DNA from: Bacteroidales bacterium
GTDB lineage: Bacteria; Bacteroidota; Bacteroidia; Bacteroidales; Marinilabiliaceae
DNA length: 36,954 bases
Reading direction: 5' to 3'
Assembly: GCA_017539645.1 (NCBI GenBank)
Contig: JAFYCM010000097.1
Location: 1 to 36,954 of the forward strand
The position numbers and the translations under genes are program-made. The notes below the pieces were generated by a model, which saw only the letters and a list, made by a program, of their open reading frames with translations, was not told the origin of the DNA and made no database searches. How positions within the stretch are numbered: position 1 is the stretch's first letter; each line of letters starts with the position of its first letter. Shown here one piece after another: positions 19,661-27,938 of this stretch.

Positions 19661-21013
19661 TTATTCTGCAGTTGTAGTAGCTGCTGCGCTTGTTGCGCCA
19701 AGGAGTTTGCCATATTTATCGGCAATAGCTTGCTGAACTTTGATTTCGCTCTTGATTTGTGCAAGAACAGTAGTGTAGTATGAAATAAGTGTTGCGTTGT
19801 CGGTAACGTTGTTAGCTGCGTTTTCGATATTGCTATTGTAGTTAGCAATGCTGTTCTTGTAGTTGTAGATATTCTCCTGTGCGTTGATAACGAGGTTTTC
19901 TATCGACATGCCAGACAAAGCATCGTATGCTGCGTATACGCTGTATGCATACTGATACTCTTGATATGAAGTGTAAACGTCTTTAGCATAGGTCTCCAAA
20001 GTTGCCAAAAGCTTGGTGTAGTCATCGAGGCTCTTAGTGATGGTCTCTACTACAGCTTTTGCTTTGGTCTGAATCTCTTTGTAGTCTTCCAAAGAGCTCT
20101 CATAATAGTCAAGACCGCGGTTTACTCTGTTTGTAAGAGTATCGATGTTAGCCTGAAGAGCTGCGAGGTAATCGGTAGCGTCGAATGAGCCATAGTAGCT
20201 ATAGTTAATGAAAGAATTGTCGTTGTAGAGCAATTTAGCTTCCGTCAACTCAAAGGCATCATACAAATTGTAGTTGTTGTAAGATGCTCCATCGCGATAG
20301 CTATCGTAGAAACGATAGTCGCTGCCGTTGGTGAACACCTCTTTCACTGCGAGAGCGTAATCGCTATTGTAGAGGTCGTGGTTTACTGGAATGTAGTACG
20401 AAGGAGAACTGTAGTTATACTCAGAACCAACAAGAACTTTGATTTGTGAGCTAATTGCATCTTTGATCCAGTAGTAGGTACCGCTGTAGTTCAGGTTGTA
20501 GTTAGCGTCTACAACTTTCTGCCATGCTGCTACATATTCAGCATACTCTTTTTTGTATTCAATCTGAGCATTAAGAGTCTCTTCGCTGAGTTCGTCAGAT
20601 GTAATGACATTCTCTTTAGCCTTCTCGTATACAGCAATCTTAGCCTCTTCGAGTTTTATCTGAGCCTCGTTGAATGCGATACGATTCTGGTTCCACTCGG
20701 TGATAGCAGTTTTGACATTCTCGTAATAAGCGGTGCTCGTTTTAGCATCGTCGAGCTGAAGTTGAATATCTTTTGCGTCAGCTTCGAGAGATTTTACTGA
20801 ACTTACAGCATCGTTGTAGATAGATCTATAGGTACGATCGAGGGATGCTTGTGAGTTTGCAAGGCTTACTTCGCTCTGAGCAAGTTCTACTTTTTCTTTT
20901 GCGAGTTCTACTTCGCGAATAGCTTTTACTTCGTCAGATTCTTCATCGTCAACACATGACACCATTGATCCGCACACAAGTGCAGAGATCATAAACATTG
21001 AATAAAATTTCAT
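19661..21013 (-). CDS. Coiled-coil lipoprotein of unknown function
   Basis: A 450-residue protein with a lipoprotein leader ending GSMVSC (Cys20) followed by the acidic stretch VDDEESDE, which in Bacteroidetes can act as a surface-export signal. Residues ~30-170 and ~270-440 are heptad-rich coiled coils (e.g. 'VELAKEKVELAQSEVSLANSQASL'). Between them (about 175-270) lies a Tyr/Asn/Ser-rich segment with few charges ('SGTYYWIKDA', 'YDSYRDGASYNNYNLY'). It could fold as an antiparallel hairpin with a globular tip. It has a good promoter 92 bases upstream and shares a transcript with the beta-barrel gene. I recognise no family. Confidence 0.75.
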   Translation of the reverse strand: MKFYSMFMISALVCGSMVSCVDDEESDEVKAIREVELAKEKVELAQSEVSLANSQASLDRTYRSIYNDAVSSVKSLEADAKDIQLQLDDAKTSTAYYENVKTAITEWNQNRIAFNEAQIKLEEAKIAVYEKAKENVITSDELSEETLNAQIEYKKEYAEYVAAWQKVVDANYNLNYSGTYYWIKDAISSQIKVLVGSEYNYSSPSYYIPVNHDLYNSDYALAVKEVFTNGSDYRFYDSYRDGASYNNYNLYDAFELTEAKLLYNDNSFINYSYYGSFDATDYLAALQANIDTLTNRVNRGLDYYESSLEDYKEIQTKAKAVVETITKSLDDYTKLLATLETYAKDVYTSYQEYQYAYSVYAAYDALSGMSIENLVINAQENIYNYKNSIANYNSNIENAANNVTDNATLISYYTTVLAQIKSEIKVQQAIADKYGKLLGATSAAATTTAE

Positions 21014-21104
21014 CCTTATAATTTTTTTTGGAATGGCTTATAATCTAAATTTTTAGCGAGTTGATTTGGGATAAAACCGGTTATATTCATTATCAAAACG
21101 GGTA

Positions 21105-21134
21105 CAAATGTAGTGTTTATACGTATTCTCGCAA
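21105..21134 (-). promoter_or_regulatory. Promoter of the lipoprotein/beta-barrel operon
   Basis: On the minus strand a TTG (21132-21134) is followed after 19 bases by TACATTTG (21105-21112), close to the Bacteroidetes -33 TTTG / -7 TAnnTTTG pattern. The leader to the ATG at 21013 would be about 85 nt. Confidence 0.6.
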
Positions 21135-21251
21135 TACATTTTTATTCACTTCCTCTAAATATTAGCCTTTTTCACAAAAAAAAACAATTCTTTACACTTT
21201 TGTGTGGAATATTCTTCTGCAGATCTTTTGAGCATAGAGAGTAAAACGTAA

Positions 21252-21288
21252 AGAGTAGTGTAGATAGTTATTGTATCTACACTACTCT
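21252..21288 (-). terminator. Perfect 15-bp hairpin after the glycan operon
   Basis: Arms AGAGTAGTGTAGATA (21252-21266) and TATCTACACTACTCT (21274-21288) pair perfectly around a 7-nt loop. The minus-strand continuation is TTTACGTTTTACT, only moderately U-rich. It lies 33 bases after the stop of the last gene of the 21321-31446 operon and probably ends or stabilises that transcript. Confidence 0.55.
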
Positions 21289-21320
21289 CTATTCTCTACG
21301 CTTTGCGCTTTATCTGCGCT

Positions 21321-23936
21321 CTATTTCATAAACAACCAATCCACTTCGTCGCCAGCGCCATTGAGGCCAGCATCGCGGGGCTTGAGTTGAGTTTGGGTGA
21401 AGCCTGCTATCATAATTATGCCTTTGGGCAAGTTTATCACGTGACGACCTGCACCAAGGTGATAGGCATGAATATTCACGATAGGCATTCCTTTGATATT
21501 TATTGCATTAGAGATGACGGGCTCAGCCTGACCATATTCGTTGCCCGTAGCATCGACTTCGAGTTTGGGCGGTGCGGCAAATTTAGGGTCGTCGTCGTTG
21601 AAGAAGCCAACGAGCATCATCACCGAATCGGCGCTCTCGAACTCTATGGTAGTGCCTACAATGCGAGTGGTGTCGCGGTTGAGAATCATTGCTTGCATAC
21701 CATCAATCTCGGGAGCTATGGCATCGATAATCTCGCCACGATTCTCTTCAAAGAGTTGTTCGCCTTTGCTTAGCGCATGAGTTTTGAAAGGCGTGATGAG
21801 TTTCACCGCGTAGTTTTGCGCTTTTGCAACGTCGAGTTGAGCATCATCGCTATTATGATTTTCGAGCTTCTGCAAATTGTCGCGTAGGCTTTCAGTCTCT
21901 TGCATATATACGCTTGTCATCTCTTTCCACGTCTTGAAGTTGCCGTTGTCGCCACCCACAGGAATGCGGCGTTGCGAGGTCTGCATACTATTAGCGTAGT
22001 GGTATGTGGGCTCTGTGAGCTCCACAAGCACATTCCAGCACGAATCGCTCTTTTCCATTAGCGGCAGTGCATTGTGTAGATATGATGTCTGTTTGCTCCA
22101 TTTGTATTTGAGCGCCTCGTTGGCTGCCAAAACTTTGTATCGAAAGGCCTCAGCAAAAGCCTTGTAGCAGTTCATATCGTTGGCGAGACGAGCGAACTCA
22201 TCATTATTATTATGAATATTCTTAGCAGCTCGCTCGATAGCAGCAACGGCTTTCGCGCCATGCTCAATGCACTGGTCTACAATGTCGAGCGGAAGTTCAC
22301 CTTCGTGAGGCTCGTGCTTCCATTCGCGTTCGGCATATTCAATAAGTTTCTCGCCTTTAGGTCCACAACTCTCATAAAATCCTGGATAAATAGTGTACTT
22401 ATAAGGGTTGACAAGTTGGGTAATCTTCATGCCAAGGAGCAGACATTGGCGGTTTCCCTCGGTAATGCCAAAACGGCGGATAAGTTTAGGCGCTATCTCG
22501 CCACTCTCGTCGTAAGCCTCAATTATGTAACGAGCAGTGAGCGTGTCGGTGCCATAATATTCAGCAATTCTGCGTTGCCAATAAATATCGTCGTCGGTGC
22601 GGTGGCAGTTCCATGCATAACGACCCCAGACATCGTACCACATCCAGTCGCGCTCTATCTGAAGTTGACGCGAGCCATCGGCAAGTTTGTCGGCTGTGTA
22701 GGGCCAATCCCAGTAGGAAGCTTGAGGATAGAGGTGTAAGCCCTTAGCGCCATGAACGCTGTGCATTGCCTCTACAGCTTTGCGCGCAAAGGCAGGCGAA
22801 GACCAACGCCACGGCTCGAGGTTGGCAAGGATATGTACGTTGTCGATATGTATAGGCGCTACGTTGCTCAGTTGGCGGTGAGTCTCGCCCCAAGGACCGC
22901 CGGGCTCATATGTAGTGAGACTCTCGCCAGTGTATTTCGACATGGTGTAGATATTCGGATAGAGAGGCAGCGCCGCCTCGAGCACGCGCGGACAGTCGGT
23001 GTCGTGGGCGCGAAGAATGATAGGCGGCGTGTCGGTGCGACCCGAAGCAGCAAGTCCGTCTTTGATGCCGGGAATAATGGTCTCGGTCATCCACGTGACA
23101 TCGTCGTCGATGGTGGCCATAGCCTCGCCAAGGCAGACGAGGAAACCAACATTAGGATATTGCTTCACAAACTCGGCAATACTCTTGCGCGTGTAGTCGC
23201 TAATCTCAGGCGTGATTGGACGATTGCGATCTTGCGTACTTATGCCATAGTGGTCGGCAAAGGGCTTGGACACAATGATGTTGTAGAACATCTGTATCAC
23301 GCGAATGCCACGACGCTCAGCCTCGGCAGTGAGGAATGCAAACATCTCTTGGTTGAGCTTCATTGTAGCATCGTCGACCTCAGGTGCGAAAGGATATTCG
23401 GGCACTTTTACGAGCGATGCAAACGGGTGGCCGTTCCATAAGTATACGGTATTCATATTAGCCGAAGCCAAGAGGTCTAAATATTTACACCACAAATCCT
23501 TATCGTAGAACCAAGGGAAGTTTTCGGGTGTATATGGATATTCATAGACCTTATGTCCGGGCAGATAGACCGTCTTCTGCAAACCAACGCAGGCACCACG
23601 CATCTTCATCTGTGGAGCATCGCTCTCGTTTCGCACGCTGTCGAGTGTGCCGTATATCAAAGCAATCTCTTTCAGTCGGTTTGCTGCATAGATAGCACCG
23701 GCGCCATCGTTGCCAATGATGCGAATGTTATCACCTTCGCGCTCGATGGAGTAACCTTCGGCAGGCTCTTGTGGCTCTACGGCGATTGTTATTCGGAAAT
23801 CACCCTTTTGCGACTTCAAGAGTTCGGCTGCATATTCTGTTTGTGGCGTTGGGGTTGCCACTTCCACTTCTACAGTGCTGCACGACGTTGCCAATATAGC
23901 TATGGACAACGCAGCAAGCATTTTTATTCTAATCAT
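21321..23936 (-). CDS. Putative alpha-glucuronidase-like glycoside hydrolase lipoprotein
   Basis: An 871-residue lipoprotein (Cys19 in LATSC). Residues ~35-100 look like the GH20-N/GH67-N alpha/beta domain ('YSIEREGDNIRIIGNDGAGAIYAANRLKEIA'). A TIM barrel follows (~112-480): 'MRGACVGLQ', 'LLASANMNTVYLWNGHP', 'AERRGIRVIQMFYNIIVS', 'NVGFLVCLGEAM', 'PPIILRAHDTD'. Glu271 (CLGEA), at the end of a strand, is a candidate catalytic acid. A helical region (~500-720) and a C-terminal beta-domain complete it. The layout recalls alpha-glucuronidases and DUF4838/GH163-type enzymes, but I cannot assign a CAZy family. Its start overlaps the GH78 stop by 4 bases, so it is translationally coupled and likely acts on the same glycan. 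Confidence 0.6.
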   Translation of the reverse strand: MIRIKMLAALSIAILATSCSTVEVEVATPTPQTEYAAELLKSQKGDFRITIAVEPQEPAEGYSIEREGDNIRIIGNDGAGAIYAANRLKEIALIYGTLDSVRNESDAPQMKMRGACVGLQKTVYLPGHKVYEYPYTPENFPWFYDKDLWCKYLDLLASANMNTVYLWNGHPFASLVKVPEYPFAPEVDDATMKLNQEMFAFLTAEAERRGIRVIQMFYNIIVSKPFADHYGISTQDRNRPITPEISDYTRKSIAEFVKQYPNVGFLVCLGEAMATIDDDVTWMTETIIPGIKDGLAASGRTDTPPIILRAHDTDCPRVLEAALPLYPNIYTMSKYTGESLTTYEPGGPWGETHRQLSNVAPIHIDNVHILANLEPWRWSSPAFARKAVEAMHSVHGAKGLHLYPQASYWDWPYTADKLADGSRQLQIERDWMWYDVWGRYAWNCHRTDDDIYWQRRIAEYYGTDTLTARYIIEAYDESGEIAPKLIRRFGITEGNRQCLLLGMKITQLVNPYKYTIYPGFYESCGPKGEKLIEYAEREWKHEPHEGELPLDIVDQCIEHGAKAVAAIERAAKNIHNNNDEFARLANDMNCYKAFAEAFRYKVLAANEALKYKWSKQTSYLHNALPLMEKSDSCWNVLVELTEPTYHYANSMQTSQRRIPVGGDNGNFKTWKEMTSVYMQETESLRDNLQKLENHNSDDAQLDVAKAQNYAVKLITPFKTHALSKGEQLFEENRGEIIDAIAPEIDGMQAMILNRDTTRIVGTTIEFESADSVMMLVGFFNDDDPKFAAPPKLEVDATGNEYGQAEPVISNAINIKGMPIVNIHAYHLGAGRHVINLPKGIIMIAGFTQTQLKPRDAGLNGAGDEVDWLFMK

Positions 23937-26056
23937 AATCTTACACTTATCTCTTTTCCTGATGGTATTTCTACTCGTTTCTTACCTACTATGAGTACGC
24001 CTTTTCCGCCATCGCTCTTCACGGTGACGCGCTTTTTGTTCATACGTATATGAATCTTACCAAATGGCGTAGGCACATCGCCCTCAATCCATTTCAGTCC
24101 GCCAAGCGATGGGCGAACTTCATACTCGTCGTAGCCAGGCTTTGTTGGCTGCACGCCAAGATAGTAGCGTCCGAGCAAATAGATAGGACTCGCACCCCAA
24201 GCGTGGCAAAGGCTCTTGCCATAAGGACGGCCATACATAGCCAAATGCTGCGCACCACTGTCGGTTGGGTTGTATTTTTCCCAGAATGTGGTTGCACCTT
24301 CGCTCAGCATGCCGCCCCAATAGGCTTTCATCTCGCGCATCACTTGCTCTTGTGCACCAAGTTGGCAGAGTGCCTCCATCTCGTAGAATCGCATGTAGGG
24401 CGTGGTGATCTTGAGCACCTCATCGTTGAGAAGCACACTCTTTTCTACCTCCTTTTTCTGTTCGTCGCTCAGATAGTCGAACATGATGGCGAAGATGTTG
24501 CTGAATTTGAACACTTCGTCGCTCTGCTTGCCGTCGATGCGGTTGTGAACGATGGCTTTCTTGGTGTCGTCCCAGAAATATGGCAGAAGTTTGCTCTTCA
24601 CGTCGGCTGCACGCGCTGCAATTTTTTGTTCGTTTTCGCTATCGCCAACGAGAGCCGCCACTTTGGCTGTGGCCTCAAGCGCACGACAGTATAGTATTTG
24701 CTCGAAGCTGAGTTGACCGTGCTTGTCCATTGGCTTGTCGGCCCAATCTACAAACACCCAGTCGCCTGCCAAACCTTGCACAAGGCCATCGGCATCGGTG
24801 CGACTCTCTACGTAGTCGACATAGCTAAGCATCTTGGGATAAATCTGCGCAAGAAACTGAGCATCACCACTATACATATAATAGTCATAAATAGATATGA
24901 GCCAGTAGAAGGTGTAGTCCATAATGGTATTTATATGGCTACTTATGGGCTCTTTACCAGCGAGAAGCCACATGGTGCGCTTCACCTCTTCGTTGTCGTT
25001 GAAGAGGTAGTAGTTCATCAGATAGCTCTGCGAAGCATCGCCGCTCCACACCCAACGGTCGCGTTTTATGCCGTCGATGAAGAACTCTCGCGTGGTGAGT
25101 TGCAGCGTGTATTGTCCAACTTCCCACATGCGGTTGACGAGTTCGTCGTTGCAGCGGAATGTGCCAACGGCCGTCTCGGGCATATATTCATAGTCCATCG
25201 ATACGTTAGCCACATCTACGTTGCCTTCGGTCTTTATATATACATATCGGAAAGCTTTACTGTTGCTAAATACGTATATATTATCGAGTTGCACCGTTTC
25301 GTTGGTAGCAAGGTTCGTAACCATACCATCGGCCACTTGCAGATAGTCGAGCGTTTCGCAATGCTCTTCGTCGCGTGCCTCTTCGGGGCTTTCGCCGTAG
25401 AACACTCCAATTTTTCCGTTGCCTATTATCCCGTGCAATTTCACGTAGCCAAAGGTCTCGCGGCCAAAGTCGTAGAGGTTGCCATCTTTGCTAACTGCTA
25501 TTTGTGCATCGCGAACAAGGCTAAACTGCGAAGGGAGCGATAGAGCATCGTTGAAATTCCAGCTGCCAGCCTGCATATAGGTTGTGGTAGAGGTGTCGGA
25601 AGCTTTGCCGCTCTCGTCTATCCACTCTTTGTCTTCGGACGTCACTTTCCAGTGGCTGCCCGACTTTATGGTAGCGCCACTCACAAAGAGTGCGGGCGGT
25701 GTGACTTGGTTGTGCACTTTGATATTTATCTTGTGCTGACCCGCAGGAATGGTGATTTTCTGCGGCATGCCAAACTGAAGTTTGCCGTCAATCTTTATGT
25801 TGAAAGTTCCTTCGGCGGCTATCGTAAGTTCCTCGGCAGCAGCGAGGTCAACTTGCGTAGAGAATTCCACCGTCACGAAATGGCTCTCCTGACGCCAAAA
25901 TGGTGGAAAGAATGCACCACGCTCCGTGCGACGATTGTTCATCTTGTTGCCGAGCCAAATCTCGTAGTCGCCTGGATACCATATCCATGTCTGCGCCGAA
26001 GCTATTCCTGTGCCTATATACATAGCTATCAATAACGCTAAAGTCTTTATTCTCAT
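23933..26056 (-). CDS. GH78 alpha-L-rhamnosidase
   Basis: A 707-residue secreted protein (signal peptide about 1-21, GIASA|QT). Beta-sandwich domains occupy ~22-290 ('AFRYVYIKTEGNVDVANVSMDYEYMPETAVGTF'). The (alpha/alpha)6 barrel (~295-610) opens with 'RCNDELVNRMWEVGQYTLQLTTREFFIDGIKRDRWVWSGD' at 301-340, the GH78 substrate/acid motif. A final C-terminal beta domain ends 'VRPSLGGLKWIEGDVPTPFGKIHI'. It should release terminal alpha-L-rhamnose. Between GH141-like and glucuronidase-like genes, it matches BT1001 of B. theta by family and position. The start is 121 bases after the GH141-like gene. Confidence 0.9.
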   Translation of the reverse strand: MRIKTLALLIAMYIGTGIASAQTWIWYPGDYEIWLGNKMNNRRTERGAFFPPFWRQESHFVTVEFSTQVDLAAAEELTIAAEGTFNIKIDGKLQFGMPQKITIPAGQHKINIKVHNQVTPPALFVSGATIKSGSHWKVTSEDKEWIDESGKASDTSTTTYMQAGSWNFNDALSLPSQFSLVRDAQIAVSKDGNLYDFGRETFGYVKLHGIIGNGKIGVFYGESPEEARDEEHCETLDYLQVADGMVTNLATNETVQLDNIYVFSNSKAFRYVYIKTEGNVDVANVSMDYEYMPETAVGTFRCNDELVNRMWEVGQYTLQLTTREFFIDGIKRDRWVWSGDASQSYLMNYYLFNDNEEVKRTMWLLAGKEPISSHINTIMDYTFYWLISIYDYYMYSGDAQFLAQIYPKMLSYVDYVESRTDADGLVQGLAGDWVFVDWADKPMDKHGQLSFEQILYCRALEATAKVAALVGDSENEQKIAARAADVKSKLLPYFWDDTKKAIVHNRIDGKQSDEVFKFSNIFAIMFDYLSDEQKKEVEKSVLLNDEVLKITTPYMRFYEMEALCQLGAQEQVMREMKAYWGGMLSEGATTFWEKYNPTDSGAQHLAMYGRPYGKSLCHAWGASPIYLLGRYYLGVQPTKPGYDEYEVRPSLGGLKWIEGDVPTPFGKIHIRMNKKRVTVKSDGGKGVLIVGKKRVEIPSGKEISVRL

Positions 26057-26177
26057 TAAGTTGTAAGTAATAAGTTTATACGTTCTAAGTATTAAGTTGA
26101 AAGTTCAGAGTTCAAAGTTTAGGGTTGAAAGTTCAAAGTTGAAAGTTCAAGGTTCATGAATTTTCAACTTTCAATTT
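26057..26177. repeat. Spacer with GTTGAAAGTTC repeats and AT-rich hairpin
   Basis: The spacer between GH141-like and GH78 genes holds several copies of AAGTTGAAAGTTC / AAAGTTCAAAG (26089-26155), then the inverse (TTCAACTTTCAATTTTCAATT, 26161-26181). Together they can fold into a long AT-rich hairpin that overlaps the GH141-like stop codon. In a co-transcribed mRNA this could act as a processing or attenuation site. Confidence 0.55.
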
Positions 26178-27938
26178 TCAATTCTCAACTCCCGCAAGCG
26201 CTTTGATGCTATCCGCCACCATCGGACCGTTGTTTTCCCACGTGTTGGTTGGACCATTGCTGTTCTTTAGGAATTTCTCCGAGGGAGTCCAATTGTTGCG
26301 CATAGTTATGCCGTTGGACCCTTCGTCGGTGTAGAGGTAGAACCAGTGGTTGGGGTCGTGAGCGTAGGGCGGAGTGTATATGTCGCGAACAGTGTTCTCT
26401 TGAATGAAGCTGTGCGGCTGACTGCCAAGCGTATATATGCCAGCCACATCGTACATGTGCTTAGCATAATGATGTATCAAGTTGCGTTCTACGCGGTTGT
26501 TGCCCATCACGCCAATCTGCTGATTCCAGCCCCAGCCCATACTTATGCCAGTGTATGAAACTTCAGATATTTCATTGTTACGTATGATAATATTACGTAC
26601 GTAGCCTGCTCCAATGCCCACCGTGCCCCAATCTTCATTGGTTACGTTGGTGATGATGTTGTTGGCTATCAAGCAACCCGAGCAAGCAATGCGGCGGTCC
26701 GTTGGGTCGTAGGGTTGATGTGCCTCGTGACCAGCAGGACCGAAGGTGCCAACCAAGATGCCCGTGCCGCCACAATCCTCAACAAGCGAGCGCGACACTT
26801 CGCCGTCAACTACATTCTCGTTGAAGTCTATTCCCGTTGAAGCGCAATGCGTTACAACACAATTTTGTATACGTACATTGTTGGCATGGTTTACCGTCAC
26901 AGCTGCCGACGGGCGACCAACCCAACCATGATTGTCGAGTTTGTGGTCGCCATTGGGACGCGAAATCTGCGGGCGTATCTTGTAAGCCTCCGTCATATAC
27001 ATTCCAGCCTGTAGCGGATTGTGTCCGTAGAAACTTGGACGAAGCCACGTGGCATAACTAAAACTTACGCCATCGATAGTTACGTTGCTAACAGGATTGT
27101 CCAGCGTGCCAAGCACCTCCATAAGTGTCTCGAGGGCAGGCACTTCCACGTCGGCAGAGTTCATGTTCTCGCCATCGCGCGGAATGTAGTATACACGCTC
27201 GGCCTTCTCGTCGAGCCACCATTCGCCCTTCTCGTCGAGGAGTGCTTTGGCATTCGCGAGATAGAAAGCCGAGTTGTGCCCATCGGAAGTTACCATTGGC
27301 TGCGGCCAAGGCTGGCGAAACTCAATGTGGCTCTCGGGCTGATGGAACGTGAGTGCGGCACTGTCGCCAAGCATCTTTACGCCCTTGATGCGCAAGTTGG
27401 CGGTGCACCACATCTGATGGATAACCATCTCCACGCCATCGCTCTTGGCTATCTTCTTCACGGCAGCTACTGGAACGTATATCTCCTCTTTCTGCTTGTT
27501 GAGCGAGAGTATGCGATACATATCGTCGAAGTTCTGCACATCGCGAGCGCGGTCTGCTTTTTGGCCATTCACCCACATCTGGCGGAAGAGCAGCGGACGA
27601 CCATTGAAACGTGGCACTTGCGCCCACCACATCTTGCCTTCGCGGTGCCAATTCTCTATACGTATGCCACCACTAATTTCGGCTTTGCTATCGCCTACTA
27701 TAGTCACGCCATTGTCCTCGGGACGAATGACTACAGGCGCATTCAATCGGTAGATGCCCGACTTGAGGCGAAGCGTAAACTTGTCGGCATCGCCATGCAG
27801 ACGCATGATGCGCGCCTTCTGCAGCGCCTCTTCTATGGTGTATGCTCCTGGTTCAACATCAATTTCTACCGCTTGTGCCGACGCCGACACAGCAGCATAC
27901 ATACCCATAAGTATGATTAATATGCTCTTGGCACCCAT
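26178..27938 (-). CDS. GH141-like right-handed beta-helix glycosidase
   Basis: A 586-residue secreted protein (signal MGAKSILIILMGMYAAVSASA). It opens with 'YTIEEALQKARIMRLHGDADKFTLRLKSGIYRLNAPVVI', then 'GGIRIENWHREGKMWWAQVP...RPLLFRQMWVNGQKADRAR', a segment typical of GH141 and related beta-helix enzymes. The helix rungs run from about 270 to 540 with repeated Asn ladders ('NNVRIQNCVVTHCASTGIDFNENV', 'CLIANNIITNVT', 'NIIIRNNEISEVSYTGISMG'). Known GH141 members are alpha-L-fucosidase (BT1002, RG-II) and xylanase. Its position between GH127 and GH78 genes favours the fucosidase role. The start overlaps the GH127 3' end by 22 bases. Assignment to GH141 is by pattern and context. Confidence 0.72.
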   Translation of the reverse strand: MGAKSILIILMGMYAAVSASAQAVEIDVEPGAYTIEEALQKARIMRLHGDADKFTLRLKSGIYRLNAPVVIRPEDNGVTIVGDSKAEISGGIRIENWHREGKMWWAQVPRFNGRPLLFRQMWVNGQKADRARDVQNFDDMYRILSLNKQKEEIYVPVAAVKKIAKSDGVEMVIHQMWCTANLRIKGVKMLGDSAALTFHQPESHIEFRQPWPQPMVTSDGHNSAFYLANAKALLDEKGEWWLDEKAERVYYIPRDGENMNSADVEVPALETLMEVLGTLDNPVSNVTIDGVSFSYATWLRPSFYGHNPLQAGMYMTEAYKIRPQISRPNGDHKLDNHGWVGRPSAAVTVNHANNVRIQNCVVTHCASTGIDFNENVVDGEVSRSLVEDCGGTGILVGTFGPAGHEAHQPYDPTDRRIACSGCLIANNIITNVTNEDWGTVGIGAGYVRNIIIRNNEISEVSYTGISMGWGWNQQIGVMGNNRVERNLIHHYAKHMYDVAGIYTLGSQPHSFIQENTVRDIYTPPYAHDPNHWFYLYTDEGSNGITMRNNWTPSEKFLKNSNGPTNTWENNGPMVADSIKALAGVEN

